The notes beneath the pieces are model-generated. The model did not search any database and had not been told where the DNA came from. It saw nothing but the letters and a program-made list of their open reading frames with translations. From contig NZ_CP047452.1 in NCBI RefSeq assembly GCF_030440595.1, positions 1,674,001 through 1,738,000 of the forward strand: a stretch of DNA of 64,000 nt, given 5' to 3'. The stretch is from Corynebacterium glucuronolyticum DSM 44120 (GTDB lineage Bacteria > Actinomycetota > Actinomycetes > Mycobacteriales > Mycobacteriaceae). The translations under genes were made by a program, and so were the position numbers. Positions 20,314-28,973 of the stretch are shown piece by piece (positions within the stretch are counted from its first letter, which is position 1; every line of letters begins with the position of its first letter).

Positions 20314-21905
20314 TGACAGCACTCATGCCCCTTTCTGCCCACGTCTCCACGCTGGCTCAGCTGGGAAACAGGCACGGCAGCGCTGACGTAATGGAAGCGC
20401 CCGATTTGAATTACCAGATCCTCGTGCCCATGCTTGTCCTGTTTGGTGGTGCCTGCATCGCCATCCTGTTTGAGGCCATGGTCAAGGGAGCCCAGCGCTC
20501 GATTGTCCAGGTCTTCACCGTCGGACTGACGCTTCTCGCTACGCTCGGTGTTCTCGTCTACAACTTCGCGCAGGGACGCTTCGGCTCCTACGGCGCGGGG
20601 CTTCTTATGGCTGACAAGCCTGCCTATATCATGCAGATGGCGCTCATCGTGTTCACTGTGGGCTCGATGTTCTTGTTTGTCACGCACACGAGCACCTCCG
20701 CCCGCGAGGCCGGTGGCCGCAACAGCCAGCTGGAAAGCGAGATCCACGCTCTGGCTCTGTTCTCCTTATTCGGCATGGTGATGTTCGTGGCCTCCACGAA
20801 CCTCCTCATGCTGTTCATCGCCCTCGAGGTTCTCTCGCTGCCCCTGTACGTGCTGTGCAGCATGGACCGCTACCGCCCCAACCGAAGCCAGGAAGCCTCC
20901 CTGAAGTATTTCCTCCTTGGCGTGGTGGCTGCGGCACTCACGCTCTACGGTATTGTCCTCACCTTTGGTGCCACGGGCAGTTTCGACTACCAGGCGATTG
21001 CACAGGCTGCTGAGAATGGCGTGGAAGCCAACTTCTTCCTTGGTTTCCTGTTCATCATCGCTGGTCTCTTCTTCAAGATCGGCGCTGTGCCGTTCCACTC
21101 GTGGGTTCCGGACGTCTACCAGGGTGCCCCTACCCCGGTGACGGCATTCATGGCGATCGCCACCAAGCTCGCCGCCTTTGGCGCGCTCGGACGACTGCTC
21201 ACGCTCGCCGTTCCGATGAACGACGTGGACACGTGGAAGCTCGTCATTGCTATCGCCGCCGCCGTCTCCATGGCATACGGTGCCATTGTTGCCATCGCTC
21301 AGCGCGACGTGAAACGACTCATTGCGTACTCCTCGATCGGTCACGCGGGCTTCATCCTCGCGGCCTTCGTCGGCAGCACCGATGGAGTGTTCACCGTCGC
21401 CGGTCTGGAGATCACAGCAATGTCCGCAGCGATTGTCTACCTTCTCGCGTACGGTCTGGCAACCATCGGCGCATTCGCCGTTGTCACTCTCGTGCGGGAT
21501 GAGAACGGCAAGGAAGCCACAGATTTCGATTCGTGGGCCGGTATCGGGCGAAAGCACCCGGCAATCGGTGCAGCGTTTGTCATTTACTTCCTCAGCTTTG
21601 CGGGCATCCCGCTCACCGCTGGGTTTATCGGTAAATTGTCAGCCTTCGCTGTCCCGTGGCTTGCTGGCCAGGCGTGGCTCGTCGTCGTTGCGCTGCTCCT
21701 GTCCGCAGTCGCAGCCTTCGCCTACTTCCGCTTCCTCACGGTCATGTTCTTCGACACCCCCTCGAAGAATGCGCGCATGGTTGCTCCGCAAGGAGCAGTG
21801 ACGGTCATTATCGCCGTCACCGCGATTCTCACCGTCCTCATGGGCGTTCTCCCCACGTGGGTGATCTCGCTCGTCAGCGACGCAGGATCCTTCCTCGTAG
21901 GCTAA
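20313..21905 (+). CDS. nuoN: NADH-quinone oxidoreductase subunit N
   Basis: 530 residues; its ATG overlaps the nuoM stop as TAATG. Third antiporter-like proton channel of complex I. Core motifs: LFIALEVLSLPLYVLCSMDR, VPFHSWVPDVYQGAPTPVTAFMAIATK and AYSSIGHAGFILAAF. The N-terminus has ~30 polar residues before the first helix, so an internal start is possible. Last gene of the operon, followed by a strong terminator. Confidence 0.94.
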   Translation: MTALMPLSAHVSTLAQLGNRHGSADVMEAPDLNYQILVPMLVLFGGACIAILFEAMVKGAQRSIVQVFTVGLTLLATLGVLVYNFAQGRFGSYGAGLLMADKPAYIMQMALIVFTVGSMFLFVTHTSTSAREAGGRNSQLESEIHALALFSLFGMVMFVASTNLLMLFIALEVLSLPLYVLCSMDRYRPNRSQEASLKYFLLGVVAAALTLYGIVLTFGATGSFDYQAIAQAAENGVEANFFLGFLFIIAGLFFKIGAVPFHSWVPDVYQGAPTPVTAFMAIATKLAAFGALGRLLTLAVPMNDVDTWKLVIAIAAAVSMAYGAIVAIAQRDVKRLIAYSSIGHAGFILAAFVGSTDGVFTVAGLEITAMSAAIVYLLAYGLATIGAFAVVTLVRDENGKEATDFDSWAGIGRKHPAIGAAFVIYFLSFAGIPLTAGFIGKLSAFAVPWLAGQAWLVVVALLLSAVAAFAYFRFLTVMFFDTPSKNARMVAPQGAVTVIIAVTAILTVLMGVLPTWVISLVSDAGSFLVG

Positions 21906-21917
21906 AGCAAGAAGACG

Positions 21918-21959
21918 GAGGGTGCCTCCCAGCTAGGCTGGGAGGCACCCTCTTTTTTT
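21918..21959 (+). terminator. Strong terminator after the nuo operon
   Basis: A 16-bp perfect stem (21918-21933 with 21937-21952) closed by a three-base loop, followed by seven T. It lies 13 bp after the nuoN stop and also separates nuo from the convergent recX. Confidence 0.95.
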
Positions 21960-21971
21960 GTTCTTTACCGG

Positions 21972-22580
21972 CTACTCCCCCAGCTCGGCGTAGCGGGATT
22001 CTGCTACTTCCTTGGCGACGGTGAAGCACAGCCCTTGCGGGAAACCGCGCCGCGCAGCCACGCCGACAAGGCGCCGCAGATCCTTGTCGCGTTCTTTGCG
22101 TTCGGCTGGAACTGCCCTAATGGAGCGCGCCTTCTTCTCGATGAGCGCCCGCACCATGGCTTCCTCATCCTCGCGGGTGATCTGTTCCAACGCGTGAGCC
22201 CGGATGTCCGCGCTCACCCCCTTGTGCTCCAGCTCCCGGTCGAGAACTGTGACCGACTTCCCGCGGCGCGCATGTCGCACGCGCACCCATTCTTGAGCAA
22301 ACAGGGCGTCGTCGACAAGCCCAGAACCCTTGAGTTCCTCAACGACTGCGGTGACCACATCACGGGGAAAATCTGCCTGGAGGAGCCGCTCGGTGAGCTC
22401 GTGTGCCGAGCGCATGCGGGAGTCCAACAGTGTGAGAGCGCGCTCACGGACTGGCTTCGCTGCAGATTCGGCGGCGGAATCGAAGAGCAACGAGGTGTCC
22501 GACTGTTCAAATTCGCTGATCGCTCGGGAAAGCAGGGCAATCTTTTCTTCTTTAGTGGGCTCGTGCGGGTTACGAACCAT
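21972..22580 (-). CDS. recX: Recombination regulatory protein RecX
   Basis: 202 residues from ATG 22580 (MVRNPHEPTKEEK). AAAGG sits ten bases upstream; a GTG at 22610 would add ten residues. RecX binds RecA filaments and limits recombination. The three-helix RecX repeats are seen in ALTLLDSRMRSAHELTERLLQADFPRD, VDDALFAQEWVRVRHARRGKS and REDEEAMVRALIEKKARS. Lies 64 bp downstream of recA; the gap contains an imperfect GC-rich stem-loop near 22605-22635 that could reduce readthrough. Confidence 0.93.
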   Translation of the reverse strand: MVRNPHEPTKEEKIALLSRAISEFEQSDTSLLFDSAAESAAKPVRERALTLLDSRMRSAHELTERLLQADFPRDVVTAVVEELKGSGLVDDALFAQEWVRVRHARRGKSVTVLDRELEHKGVSADIRAHALEQITREDEEAMVRALIEKKARSIRAVPAERKERDKDLRRLVGVAARRGFPQGLCFTVAKEVAESRYAELGE

Positions 22581-22644
22581 GTCACCATGACCTTTCACAT
22601 GAAAACACACCCATCCGGGAATGGGAGGGGTGTGTCACTGAGTA

Positions 22645-23790
22645 TTAATCCTCTGAATCGTCGAACGAGTAATCGTCTTCAATGTCCACGTTAGGTACGA
22701 CGTCAACAAGGTCATCGGAGAGCTCGTCGGATTCCTCGTCCTCGACAGCGGAGTACTTCCCCACCTTGAGCTTGCGGAAGATCTTGTCCTCGATCTCGTC
22801 GGCAAGCTCCGGATTCGACTTCAGGAACTGGCGGGATTTCTCCTTGCCCTGGCCGAGCTGGTCGCCTTCGTAGGTGAACCACGAGCCGGACTTCATGACG
22901 ATTCCATTTTCCACACCCAGGTCGATGATGGAGGACTCGCGGGAAATACCCTCACCAAACATGATGTCGAACTCGGCGATCTTGAACGGCGGCGACACCT
23001 TGTTCTTCACAACCTTCAGCTTCGTGCGGTTACCGATCGCGTCACCACCGTCCTTCAGCGTCTGGATGCGACGGATGTCGCAGCGTACCGACGCGTAGAA
23101 CTTCAGCGCCTTACCGCCCGTGGTCGTTTCCGGCGAGCCGAACATGACACCGATCTTCTCGCGCAGCTGGTTGATAAAGATCGCCGTCGTGCCGGACTGG
23201 TACAGCGCGCCGGTCATCTTGCGGAGCGCCTGGCTCATCAGGCGGGCTTGCAGGCCGACGTGAGAATCGCCCATGTCGCCTTCGATCTCGGCTTTCGGCG
23301 TCAGAGCGGCTACCGAGTCAATGACCACGATATCGATAGCCCCGGAACGGATGAGCATATCGGCGATTTCCAGTGCTTGCTCACCAGTATCCGGCTGGGA
23401 TACGAGCAACTGATCTGTGTCTACGCCAAGTTTCTTCGCGTACTCCGGGTCGAGGGCGTGCTCAGCATCGATGAACGCCGCAATTCCTCCCTCCTTCTGC
23501 GCGGAGGCAATAGCGTGGAGCGCTACCGTCGTCTTACCGGAGGATTCCGGGCCGTAAATTTCTACGATACGACCGCGTGGGAAGCCACCGATTCCAAGTG
23601 CCACATCAATAGCCGTGTTACCGGATGAGATAGCCTCGATTGGAGGATGTTTCTCCTCCCCCAGGCGCATGATCGAGCCTTTGCCAAAGTCCTTCTCAAT
23701 TTTCTTCAGCGCAGCATCGAGAGCCTTTTCGCGGTCGCTGCCACTGGACTTAGTCACGGGCTTCTTGGACGTTGTCGTTTTTCGTGCCAT
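22645..23790 (-). CDS. recA: Recombinase RecA
   Basis: 381 residues from ATG 23790 ([10 protein letters not shown]), with AAGGAACTG just upstream. Strand-exchange ATPase and SOS co-protease. Walker A is GPESSGKTT; Walker B region [20 protein letters not shown]; the DNA-binding L2 region contains [15 protein letters not shown]. The acidic C-terminal tail is complete and there is no intein. The frame is open further upstream, but that segment is not RecA-like. Confidence 0.98.
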   Translation of the reverse strand: MARKTTTSKKPVTKSSGSDREKALDAALKKIEKDFGKGSIMRLGEEKHPPIEAISSGNTAIDVALGIGGFPRGRIVEIYGPESSGKTTVALHAIASAQKEGGIAAFIDAEHALDPEYAKKLGVDTDQLLVSQPDTGEQALEIADMLIRSGAIDIVVIDSVAALTPKAEIEGDMGDSHVGLQARLMSQALRKMTGALYQSGTTAIFINQLREKIGVMFGSPETTTGGKALKFYASVRCDIRRIQTLKDGGDAIGNRTKLKVVKNKVSPPFKIAEFDIMFGEGISRESSIIDLGVENGIVMKSGSWFTYEGDQLGQGKEKSRQFLKSNPELADEIEDKIFRKLKVGKYSAVEDEESDELSDDLVDVVPNVDIEDDYSFDDSED

Positions 23791-24218
23791 CAGTTCCTTT
23801 TCCTTCGGTCGTCTGTACATAGAGTAGCTCTCGAGCGCTGATGGCCCGCAGAGTTTCACGCCTCATTTGAGCGCCTCTATTTCCTTAGACGGTCTCAGTC
23901 GGGCATTTGGATCCCTCGGGGGTAAAAATTTTTCCGTCAGGGTGAGTTAGCCCGCTATTCCGTATCGCTTATAAAGCAGACCCTACGCGGTCGCGGTTTC
24001 CGCCCACTACTATACCTGCACATGTGTTCGAATACCTCCCAACTACTCGCGGCGTGTCCAGAGGGCACACGACCATCAGGGATCCGTACGTGACGGACCC
24101 CACAAACGGACACCACACAATAGAGTAAGAATCCGACATCCTGCGACGATCCACTCAGATAGCTTTTCTCACGGTCATCACCCGCGCGAGAGGCAGGGAG
24201 CGGAAGCACAGCAGATCT
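23791..24218. other. recA upstream region
   Basis: 428 bp without a coding region I can support. It carries the putative LexA box and -10 element near 24009-24031 and then a ~200-nt recA leader. Nothing in the leader is recognisable as a known RNA element. Confidence 0.5.
24009..24031 (-). promoter_or_regulatory. recA promoter with candidate LexA (SOS) box
   Basis: On the minus strand a TATAGT -10 box (24009-24014) is directly preceded by a 16-bp element at 24016-24031. That element matches the palindrome TCGAACATGTGTTCGA at 13 of 16 positions as read on the plus strand. The placement over the spacer would let LexA block RNA polymerase. It is ~220 bp upstream of the recA start, implying a long leader. 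Confidence 0.55.
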
Positions 24219-24431
24219 CTACGGTAGATCCTTCGGCCCCCAGCGACGGTCGTGGGGGACTTCGAAGTCATCACACAGTTTCTCCCAGATATCCCGCACA
24301 TCGGTGTCAGTGTTCAGCAGGTTAGCAGCGGTATCACCCAAGCTAGAGATCTGGTGGTGGTCGACGATGTAGTCACCGCGGGATTCACCGAATTCATGGT
24401 GGACCAGCTCGTAGAAGTGATTAAGACGCAT
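24219..24431 (-). CDS. DUF3046 protein
   Basis: 70 residues from ATG 24431 (MRLNHFYELVHHEFGES). Matches the actinobacterial DUF3046 pattern: an N-terminal MRL..F.ELV..EFG, a central DHHQISSLGDTAANLL, and VRDIWEKLCDDFEVP. Genes of this family usually sit upstream of recA, as here. Function is unknown. A TACTAT box (24439-24444) ends 7 nt before the ATG, so the transcript is probably leaderless. Confidence 0.85.
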   Translation of the reverse strand: MRLNHFYELVHHEFGESRGDYIVDHHQISSLGDTAANLLNTDTDVRDIWEKLCDDFEVPHDRRWGPKDLP

Positions 24432-24641
24432 ATCGCATATAGTACAGCGGGGAGCGCACGGATTCACCGCCGCCCCTTGAGCATCCTCGCTGTATAGAGG
24501 TCACGTGACTGCTCAGGGCACAGCTAGGCAATCCTCCGACTCGGTTACCTCCATGAATGTACGTTCGGCACGCTGAGACAGATCATTTCGACCAATGCTG
24601 CCATCTACATATCTTTCCTTAGCCCACTTTCTTAAACTACT

Positions 24642-24663
24642 TTCAATTGCTAAAGTAATTGAA
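24642..24663. promoter_or_regulatory. Inverted repeat in the bioY promoter, candidate operator
   Basis: A perfect 7-bp inverted repeat, TTCAATT and AATTGAA, separated by 8 bp and ending 2 bp before the bioY GTG. A possible -10 box TAAAGT (24651-24656) lies in the spacer. Corynebacterial biotin genes are repressed by the TetR-type BioQ, so a biotin regulator site is plausible, but I cannot match this to the BioQ consensus with confidence. Confidence 0.45.
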
Positions 24664-24665
24664 CT

Positions 24666-25238
24666 GTGAACAATAACTCTTCTTTTGATGTACGCGACCT
24701 TGGCTATATCGCCGTCTTCGCAGCGCTCATTTCAGTTCTCGCCTTCGTTTCTGTCCCTGTCGGTGTTCTTGGCGTTCCCATCGTTCTCCAAAATACAGCC
24801 GTCATCCTCGCTGGCATGGTGCTAGGAGCCAAGCGCGGAACCCTTTCCGTAATTCTCTGGCTGGCCATTGGCCTCGTTCTCCCGGTTATCTCCGGTAAGA
24901 CCCTTCTTACCGCCATCGTCGGCCCGACCATTGGTTACCTCGTCGGTTACATCGTCGCTACCGCACTTGCCGGTTTCATTGCCTACAAGGCCCCCCGTCG
25001 CCGTGGTGCCCTCATCGGCTACCTCGCCGTTGCTGGCGTTCTCGGCCTGCTCATCGAGTACGGTTTCGGAATCGTTGGCCTCGTCTTCCGCGCTGGTCTA
25101 GATTGGGGAACCGCTTTTACGTCCCAGCTCGTTTTCATCCCCACGGACCTCATCGAGGTTATCTTCTGGATCGCAATCGCCGTTGCCGTACACATGGCAT
25201 TTCCCGGCCTGCGCCCCCAGAAGATCATCACCGCCTAG
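24666..25238 (+). CDS. bioY: Biotin transporter substrate-binding subunit BioY
   Basis: 190 residues from GTG 24666; a membrane S-component of an ECF transporter with about six TM helices. BioY features: LGYIAVFAALISVLAFVSVPVGVLGVPIVLQN at the N-terminus, GMVLGAKRG, and FIPTDLIEVIFWIAIAVAVH near the end. Followed by the ATPase and transmembrane partners bioM and bioN, giving a complete biotin importer. Confidence 0.93.
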   Translation: MNNNSSFDVRDLGYIAVFAALISVLAFVSVPVGVLGVPIVLQNTAVILAGMVLGAKRGTLSVILWLAIGLVLPVISGKTLLTAIVGPTIGYLVGYIVATALAGFIAYKAPRRRGALIGYLAVAGVLGLLIEYGFGIVGLVFRAGLDWGTAFTSQLVFIPTDLIEVIFWIAIAVAVHMAFPGLRPQKIITA

Positions 25239-25261
25239 AATCTCCACGGTGACAAACACTC

Positions 25262-25300
25262 AGCCCCCTCTCGCCATCCATGGCATCCATGGGGGCTTTT
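25262..25300 (+). terminator. Hairpin with T-run between bioY and bioM
   Basis: A 7-bp outer stem (25262-25268 with 25291-25297, AGCCCCC/GGGGGCT) enclosing a smaller inner hairpin, followed by TTTT. Probably a partial terminator that lowers bioMN expression relative to bioY; both genes face the same way. Confidence 0.6.
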
Positions 25301-25346
25301 CACTTTTATTCCGCCACCAGTAACGAAAGAAGAATCGGATCACACC

Positions 25347-26036
25347 GTGCCCACCATTGAGTTTTCAGATGTGGAAGTCCGCTACGAAAATCGCGTCGTC
25401 CTGCGCCCCCTCTCCTGTACTCTGACCGAAAATCGCATTGGCATTGTCGGCGCGAACGGATCCGGAAAATCCACCTTTTTGCGCCTCATTAATGGACTTG
25501 GCAGCCCCACGTCGGGCGCAGTGAGCGTCGATGGACTGCCTGTCGCGGATAACGGCAAGCAGGTGCGCAAAAAGGTCGGTTTCATGTTTTCCGACGCGGA
25601 AAACCAGATCATCATGCCTACGGTAAAAGAAGATATCGGCTTCTCCCTCAAGCGCTTCAAACTCCCAGCCAAACAGAGGGAACAGCGAGCCCTAGCGATG
25701 CTCGAACGCTATGGTCTTGCAACGCACGCGGATGACTCGCCGTACACACTGTCGGGCGGACAAAAACAGCTCCTGGCGCTCGCCTCCATTCTCATTATGG
25801 AACCGTCTGTCATTTTGCTCGATGAGCCAACTACCCTCCTAGACCTCCGCAATCGTGTGCGCATTAAGAAGGAGCTTTCCCGTCTAGACCAGCAGATCAT
25901 TGTAGCCACACACGACCTGGCGCTTCTTGAGGGTTTCGACCGCGTTATCTACATCGCCGACGGCACGATTCGCGCCGACGGCACACCCGACAACGTCCTC
26001 CCCACGTACGTTTCGGAGATGACCGATGATCACTAA
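25347..26036 (+). CDS. bioM: Biotin ECF transporter ATPase BioM
   Basis: 229 residues from GTG 25347. ABC ATPase with Walker A GANGSGKST (near residue 35), Q-loop region FSDAENQIIMPTV, signature LSGGQKQLLALAS, Walker B VILLDEPTTLLD and switch His in VATHDLALLEG. Overlaps bioN by 11 bp. Energises uptake by BioY. Confidence 0.9.
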   Translation: MPTIEFSDVEVRYENRVVLRPLSCTLTENRIGIVGANGSGKSTFLRLINGLGSPTSGAVSVDGLPVADNGKQVRKKVGFMFSDAENQIIMPTVKEDIGFSLKRFKLPAKQREQRALAMLERYGLATHADDSPYTLSGGQKQLLALASILIMEPSVILLDEPTTLLDLRNRVRIKKELSRLDQQIIVATHDLALLEGFDRVIYIADGTIRADGTPDNVLPTYVSEMTDDH

Positions 26037-26643
26037 GTTCATCCCCTTAGCACTCTATATTCCCGGCACCTCCCCCATTCATCACATGACGGCAGGGTGG
26101 AAGATGATTGTCCTCCTGGCGTTCATCATCACCTCCGCTATCTATTCCCCCACGCCCTGGCATGCGCTCGGCTGGCTCATCGTGCCCATCATCGGTTACG
26201 TAATAGCGAAAATCCCCCCCACAGTCGCCGTCGGGCAGATTCTGACTCCGCTACCCATCATCGTGTTCTTTGGTGCCTTCACATGGTGGCAAAAGGGATT
26301 TCCGGCAGCGTTGACAATGGTTCTAACTTTTACCGCAGCCATCGCCGCCGCCACGCTACTCACTCTCACAACCACCATCGAGGAGCTTCTCGACGGCCTG
26401 GAACGATGGCTCGGCCCACTCTCGCGTTTCGGTGTCAACCCTGAGCTCGTCGCTCTCGCCATTTCACTCACTATCCGGCTCATTCCGCTCATCGCAATGA
26501 GCGCCGTTCAGGTGCTTCAAGCAAGAAAAGCCCGGGGAGCTGACCACTCCCTCCTCGCTTTCGGGATTCCGTTCATTGTTTCCGCTATTCGACGCTCCCA
26601 AGCTGTTGGTGACGCCCTCGTCGCCCGTGGAGTTGGGGATTAA
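26026..26643 (+). CDS. bioN: Biotin ECF transporter T-component BioN
   Basis: 205 residues, a CbiQ-type transmembrane coupling protein with about five helices. The coupling helix carries the Ala-Arg-Gly type motif in QARKARGADHS, and a second such motif is DALVARGVGD at the C-terminus. Overlap with bioM indicates coupled translation. Confidence 0.9.
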   Translation: MITKFIPLALYIPGTSPIHHMTAGWKMIVLLAFIITSAIYSPTPWHALGWLIVPIIGYVIAKIPPTVAVGQILTPLPIIVFFGAFTWWQKGFPAALTMVLTFTAAIAAATLLTLTTTIEELLDGLERWLGPLSRFGVNPELVALAISLTIRLIPLIAMSAVQVLQARKARGADHSLLAFGIPFIVSAIRRSQAVGDALVARGVGD

Positions 26644-26890
26644 GGTCGGGGGTAACCCGACGCTGTTTTTCTGCAAAAATTGTTGCGACGTGCTAGACGA
26701 TCCCGCCCGTCCCCCTGGCATGTGAATAATACATGTTCAAACCGGCTTTCCCCCTGCCGCACGGTGAACCGCCCAGATCTTCAACAAATGTCACGCCTCC
26801 GCACTGCTGACGCAATACCCCCTAATTAGGCTATTCTTCGCGCTATTCCTCAGCAATTAGCCAAAAACACGGTCAATTCACAGGTTCCCT

Positions 26891-26919
26891 TTGACAATCA
26901 GCAGGTTTTTTACCAAAAT
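26891..26919 (+). promoter_or_regulatory. Consensus promoter of the small secreted protein
   Basis: TTGACA (26891-26896), a 17-bp spacer and CAAAAT (26914-26919). The -10 box ends 7 nt before ATG 26927, so transcription would begin at the start codon. The remaining 26644-26890 is AT-rich and holds no gene I can support. Confidence 0.75.
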
Positions 26920-26926
26920 TACAACT

Positions 26927-27289
26927 ATGAAAGAGATTTGCACACGGCTTGGAGCGCTGCTCGTTGGTGTTGCGCTCACTTCGGGTGCAGTCATCGGCCC
27001 AGCGCCGACTTCTGCAGCCTCCGAGGTTGTAGTTACCACCGGCAACGCTGCTGAGTCAAAGATTATCGACTGTGCAGAAGCACCGTCCGAGCGGGACGAT
27101 GGAAGCCGTAGGTCCTATCTCACGGATTCCAGTCTCATCGACTTTTTCCTTGGGCTGACAACGAATGGTTTCACGACGGATGACAACGGGTGCCGTGTAC
27201 ATCCCGACAAAGTCAAGCTATCCATTATCACCCCTGTGTTAGCTATTCTCGGTTTCGGGAACTGGCTAAAGAAAAAGGACATCATCTAG
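26927..27289 (+). CDS. Small secreted or membrane-anchored protein, unknown function
   Basis: 120 residues from ATG 26927. Residues 1-32 form a signal peptide (charged MKEICTR, hydrophobic core LGALLVGVALTSGAVIG, cleavage near PTSAAS). The mature part has two cysteines (DCAEAP and NGCRVHP) that could pair. The C-terminus is a hydrophobic stretch, LSIITPVLAILGFGNWL, ending KKKDII, like a membrane anchor with a positive stop. No family recognised. A TTG at 26891 extends the frame, but it overlaps the -35 box and is unlikely to be the start. Confidence 0.7.
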   Translation: MKEICTRLGALLVGVALTSGAVIGPAPTSAASEVVVTTGNAAESKIIDCAEAPSERDDGSRRSYLTDSSLIDFFLGLTTNGFTTDDNGCRVHPDKVKLSIITPVLAILGFGNWLKKKDII

Positions 27290-27333
27290 CGCGACCGCCT
27301 ATGATCGCCCAGTAGATATAGCAGAGATATAGC

Positions 27334-27358
27334 AGCGAGGTTTTCGGCCTCGCTTTTT
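27334..27358 (+). terminator. Terminator of the small secreted protein gene
   Basis: 7-bp stem AGCGAGG (27334-27340) with CCTCGCT (27348-27354), loop TTTTCGG, followed by a T-run. About 45 bp past the stop codon. Confidence 0.85.
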
Positions 27359-27533
27359 CTTTGCACTACAGTCCTCTGCGTCCCAGCCTTCTAACCTCAC
27401 AAGGCTCCCGACCTCACATCCAGGGCACCGATGTGTGCCTCCCCCTCTTTCCTCCTCACCCCGAACGAGAACGCATCATTTGCTCATGCGAGATCAGCGA
27501 AGCAGGGTGACACGCATCAGCATGGAGGGACGT

Positions 27534-27566
27534 AAAAAGGCGCGAGACATTTCTCGCGCCTTTTTT
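27534..27566. terminator. Bidirectional terminator, mainly for pspA
   Basis: 9-bp perfect stem GGCGCGAGA/TCTCGCGCC (27539-27547 with 27552-27560), loop CATT, flanked by five A on the left and six T on the right, so it can act in both directions. It sits 55 bp past the pspA stop. The remainder of 27359-27620 holds nothing else I can identify. Confidence 0.9.
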
Positions 27567-27620
27567 CATCATGTACGTGGCTGGCAAGCACGCATGCAGC
27601 GCGTGCCCAACCCCGGGGAG

Positions 27621-28415
27621 TTAGTGTTCCTCAATGCCCTTCTTGCCCTGCGTGAGCTGTGACGCGCTGGAACTGCCGGAACCAGACTCCAATTCGCCCT
27701 GCATCTGAGCGCGGATCTCCTCCAGCCTACTGTGGCCTGCCAGCTGGTAGCCTGCGGATTCAACCTCAGCCATCCGGCTCTGCACGGAGTTCTGAGCCAG
27801 CTCGGCCTTGCCCAAGGCGTTAGCGTAGCGGCGCTCGATCTTCTCCCGCACCTGGTCTAGGTTCGGAGTGGAACCGGACGCAGTGAGGGAATTCATCGAC
27901 TGGATAGACTCGGAAACCTTCTCCTGCATCTTGGCCTGCTCAAGCTGAGACAGAAGCTTCGTCCGCTCGTTGACTTTCTGCTGCAGTTGCATGGAGTTAC
28001 GCTCCACGGCCTGCTTGGCCTGAGCTGCCTGCTGCAGAGCTTGATCGTGCATCGCCTTGAGGTCTTCAACCTCCTGCTCCGCAGCGACCAGCTGCGCGGC
28101 AAATGCCTCGGCTGTGTTTTCGTACTCGAGAGCTTTCTGCTCATCGCCTGCAGCACGGGCTTTGTCCGCCAGCTGCAACGCCTGTCGAGTATTTCCCTGG
28201 AGCTTCTCGATATTGCTCAGGTTGCGGTTGAGCTTCATCTCCAGCTGATGCTGGTTACCGATAACAGCAGCCGCCTGCTGAGACAGCTCCTGGTGCTGGC
28301 GCTGCGCATCCTCGATAGCCTGCTGAATCTGTACTTTCGGGTCAGCGTTCTCCTCGATCTTGGAATCGAAGAGCGCCATGAGGTACTTCCACGCTTTCAC
28401 AAAGGGGTTAGCCAT
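27621..28415 (-). CDS. pspA: PspA/IM30 family membrane-stress protein
   Basis: 264 residues, almost entirely helical coiled coil from ~residue 25 to 220. N-terminus [38 protein letters not shown] is the PspA/Vipp1 form with an amphipathic first helix for membrane binding. The C-terminus is Gly/Ser-rich ([21 protein letters not shown]). In Actinobacteria the partner activator is ClgR, whose gene lies just upstream here. Confidence 0.92.
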   Translation of the reverse strand: MANPFVKAWKYLMALFDSKIEENADPKVQIQQAIEDAQRQHQELSQQAAAVIGNQHQLEMKLNRNLSNIEKLQGNTRQALQLADKARAAGDEQKALEYENTAEAFAAQLVAAEQEVEDLKAMHDQALQQAAQAKQAVERNSMQLQQKVNERTKLLSQLEQAKMQEKVSESIQSMNSLTASGSTPNLDQVREKIERRYANALGKAELAQNSVQSRMAEVESAGYQLAGHSRLEEIRAQMQGELESGSGSSSASQLTQGKKGIEEH

Positions 28416-28559
28416 TGGTGAGTTTCCAGCCTTTCGTTATCCACGGCTGAGCGCTCGCTCGAGCCTGATGGGGTGTAACGGTTGATATTGTCGGTAGTTT
28501 AGTTTAGCTTGTCGCACCTTCCGTGGCAGCGAAAGGAACAAAAGAGGGGGACGTTGAGG

Positions 28560-28934
28560 CTAGACTCGCTCAAGCTCAGCAGTTGCGTCAGCAAGAGCCA
28601 TCGTCCCTGCGGCCTCAATGAGCACGTCGGCTACAGACACGCCAAGGGCTCTACAAACGGAGGCTAGGAGCTCGGAGGATACTTCCTTGCGCCCGCGTTC
28701 AAGCTCCGACAGGTAACCGGGAGACACCCGCGCGAGATCAGCAAGCTGACGCAACGTCAGGTGATTATCAGCCCTAAACGTCCGCAGAGCTGTTCCGAGC
28801 GCCTCTCGAAGAAGCATCTCGGGTGCACGACGGTGGGCCGGAATACCTGAGGTATGGGGCACGTGCTGGCGAGCCACTGGTGCCATACCTGCTGCTATTT
28901 CTGTCTTTACGGGGGAAATTGTTGTTACCATCAT
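28560..28934 (-). CDS. clgR: Transcriptional activator ClgR
   Basis: About 124 residues. An HTH_3/Xre domain starts near residue 40 (LGTALRTFRADNHLTLRQLADLARVSPGYLSELERGRKEVSSELLASVCRAL). ClgR controls Clp protease and membrane-stress genes in corynebacteria and mycobacteria, and its place between cinA and pspA is the conserved one. The C-terminus ends ADATAELERV without the Val-Ala tail often used for Clp degradation. Start codon uncertain: ATG 28934 or 28931 is likely; a TTG at 28943 is in frame. Confidence 0.88.
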   Translation of the reverse strand: MMVTTISPVKTEIAAGMAPVARQHVPHTSGIPAHRRAPEMLLREALGTALRTFRADNHLTLRQLADLARVSPGYLSELERGRKEVSSELLASVCRALGVSVADVLIEAAGTMALADATAELERV

Positions 28935-28973
28935 TAACTTCAACGGAGAAGAAGAGTCTTTTGTTCCCTCCTT

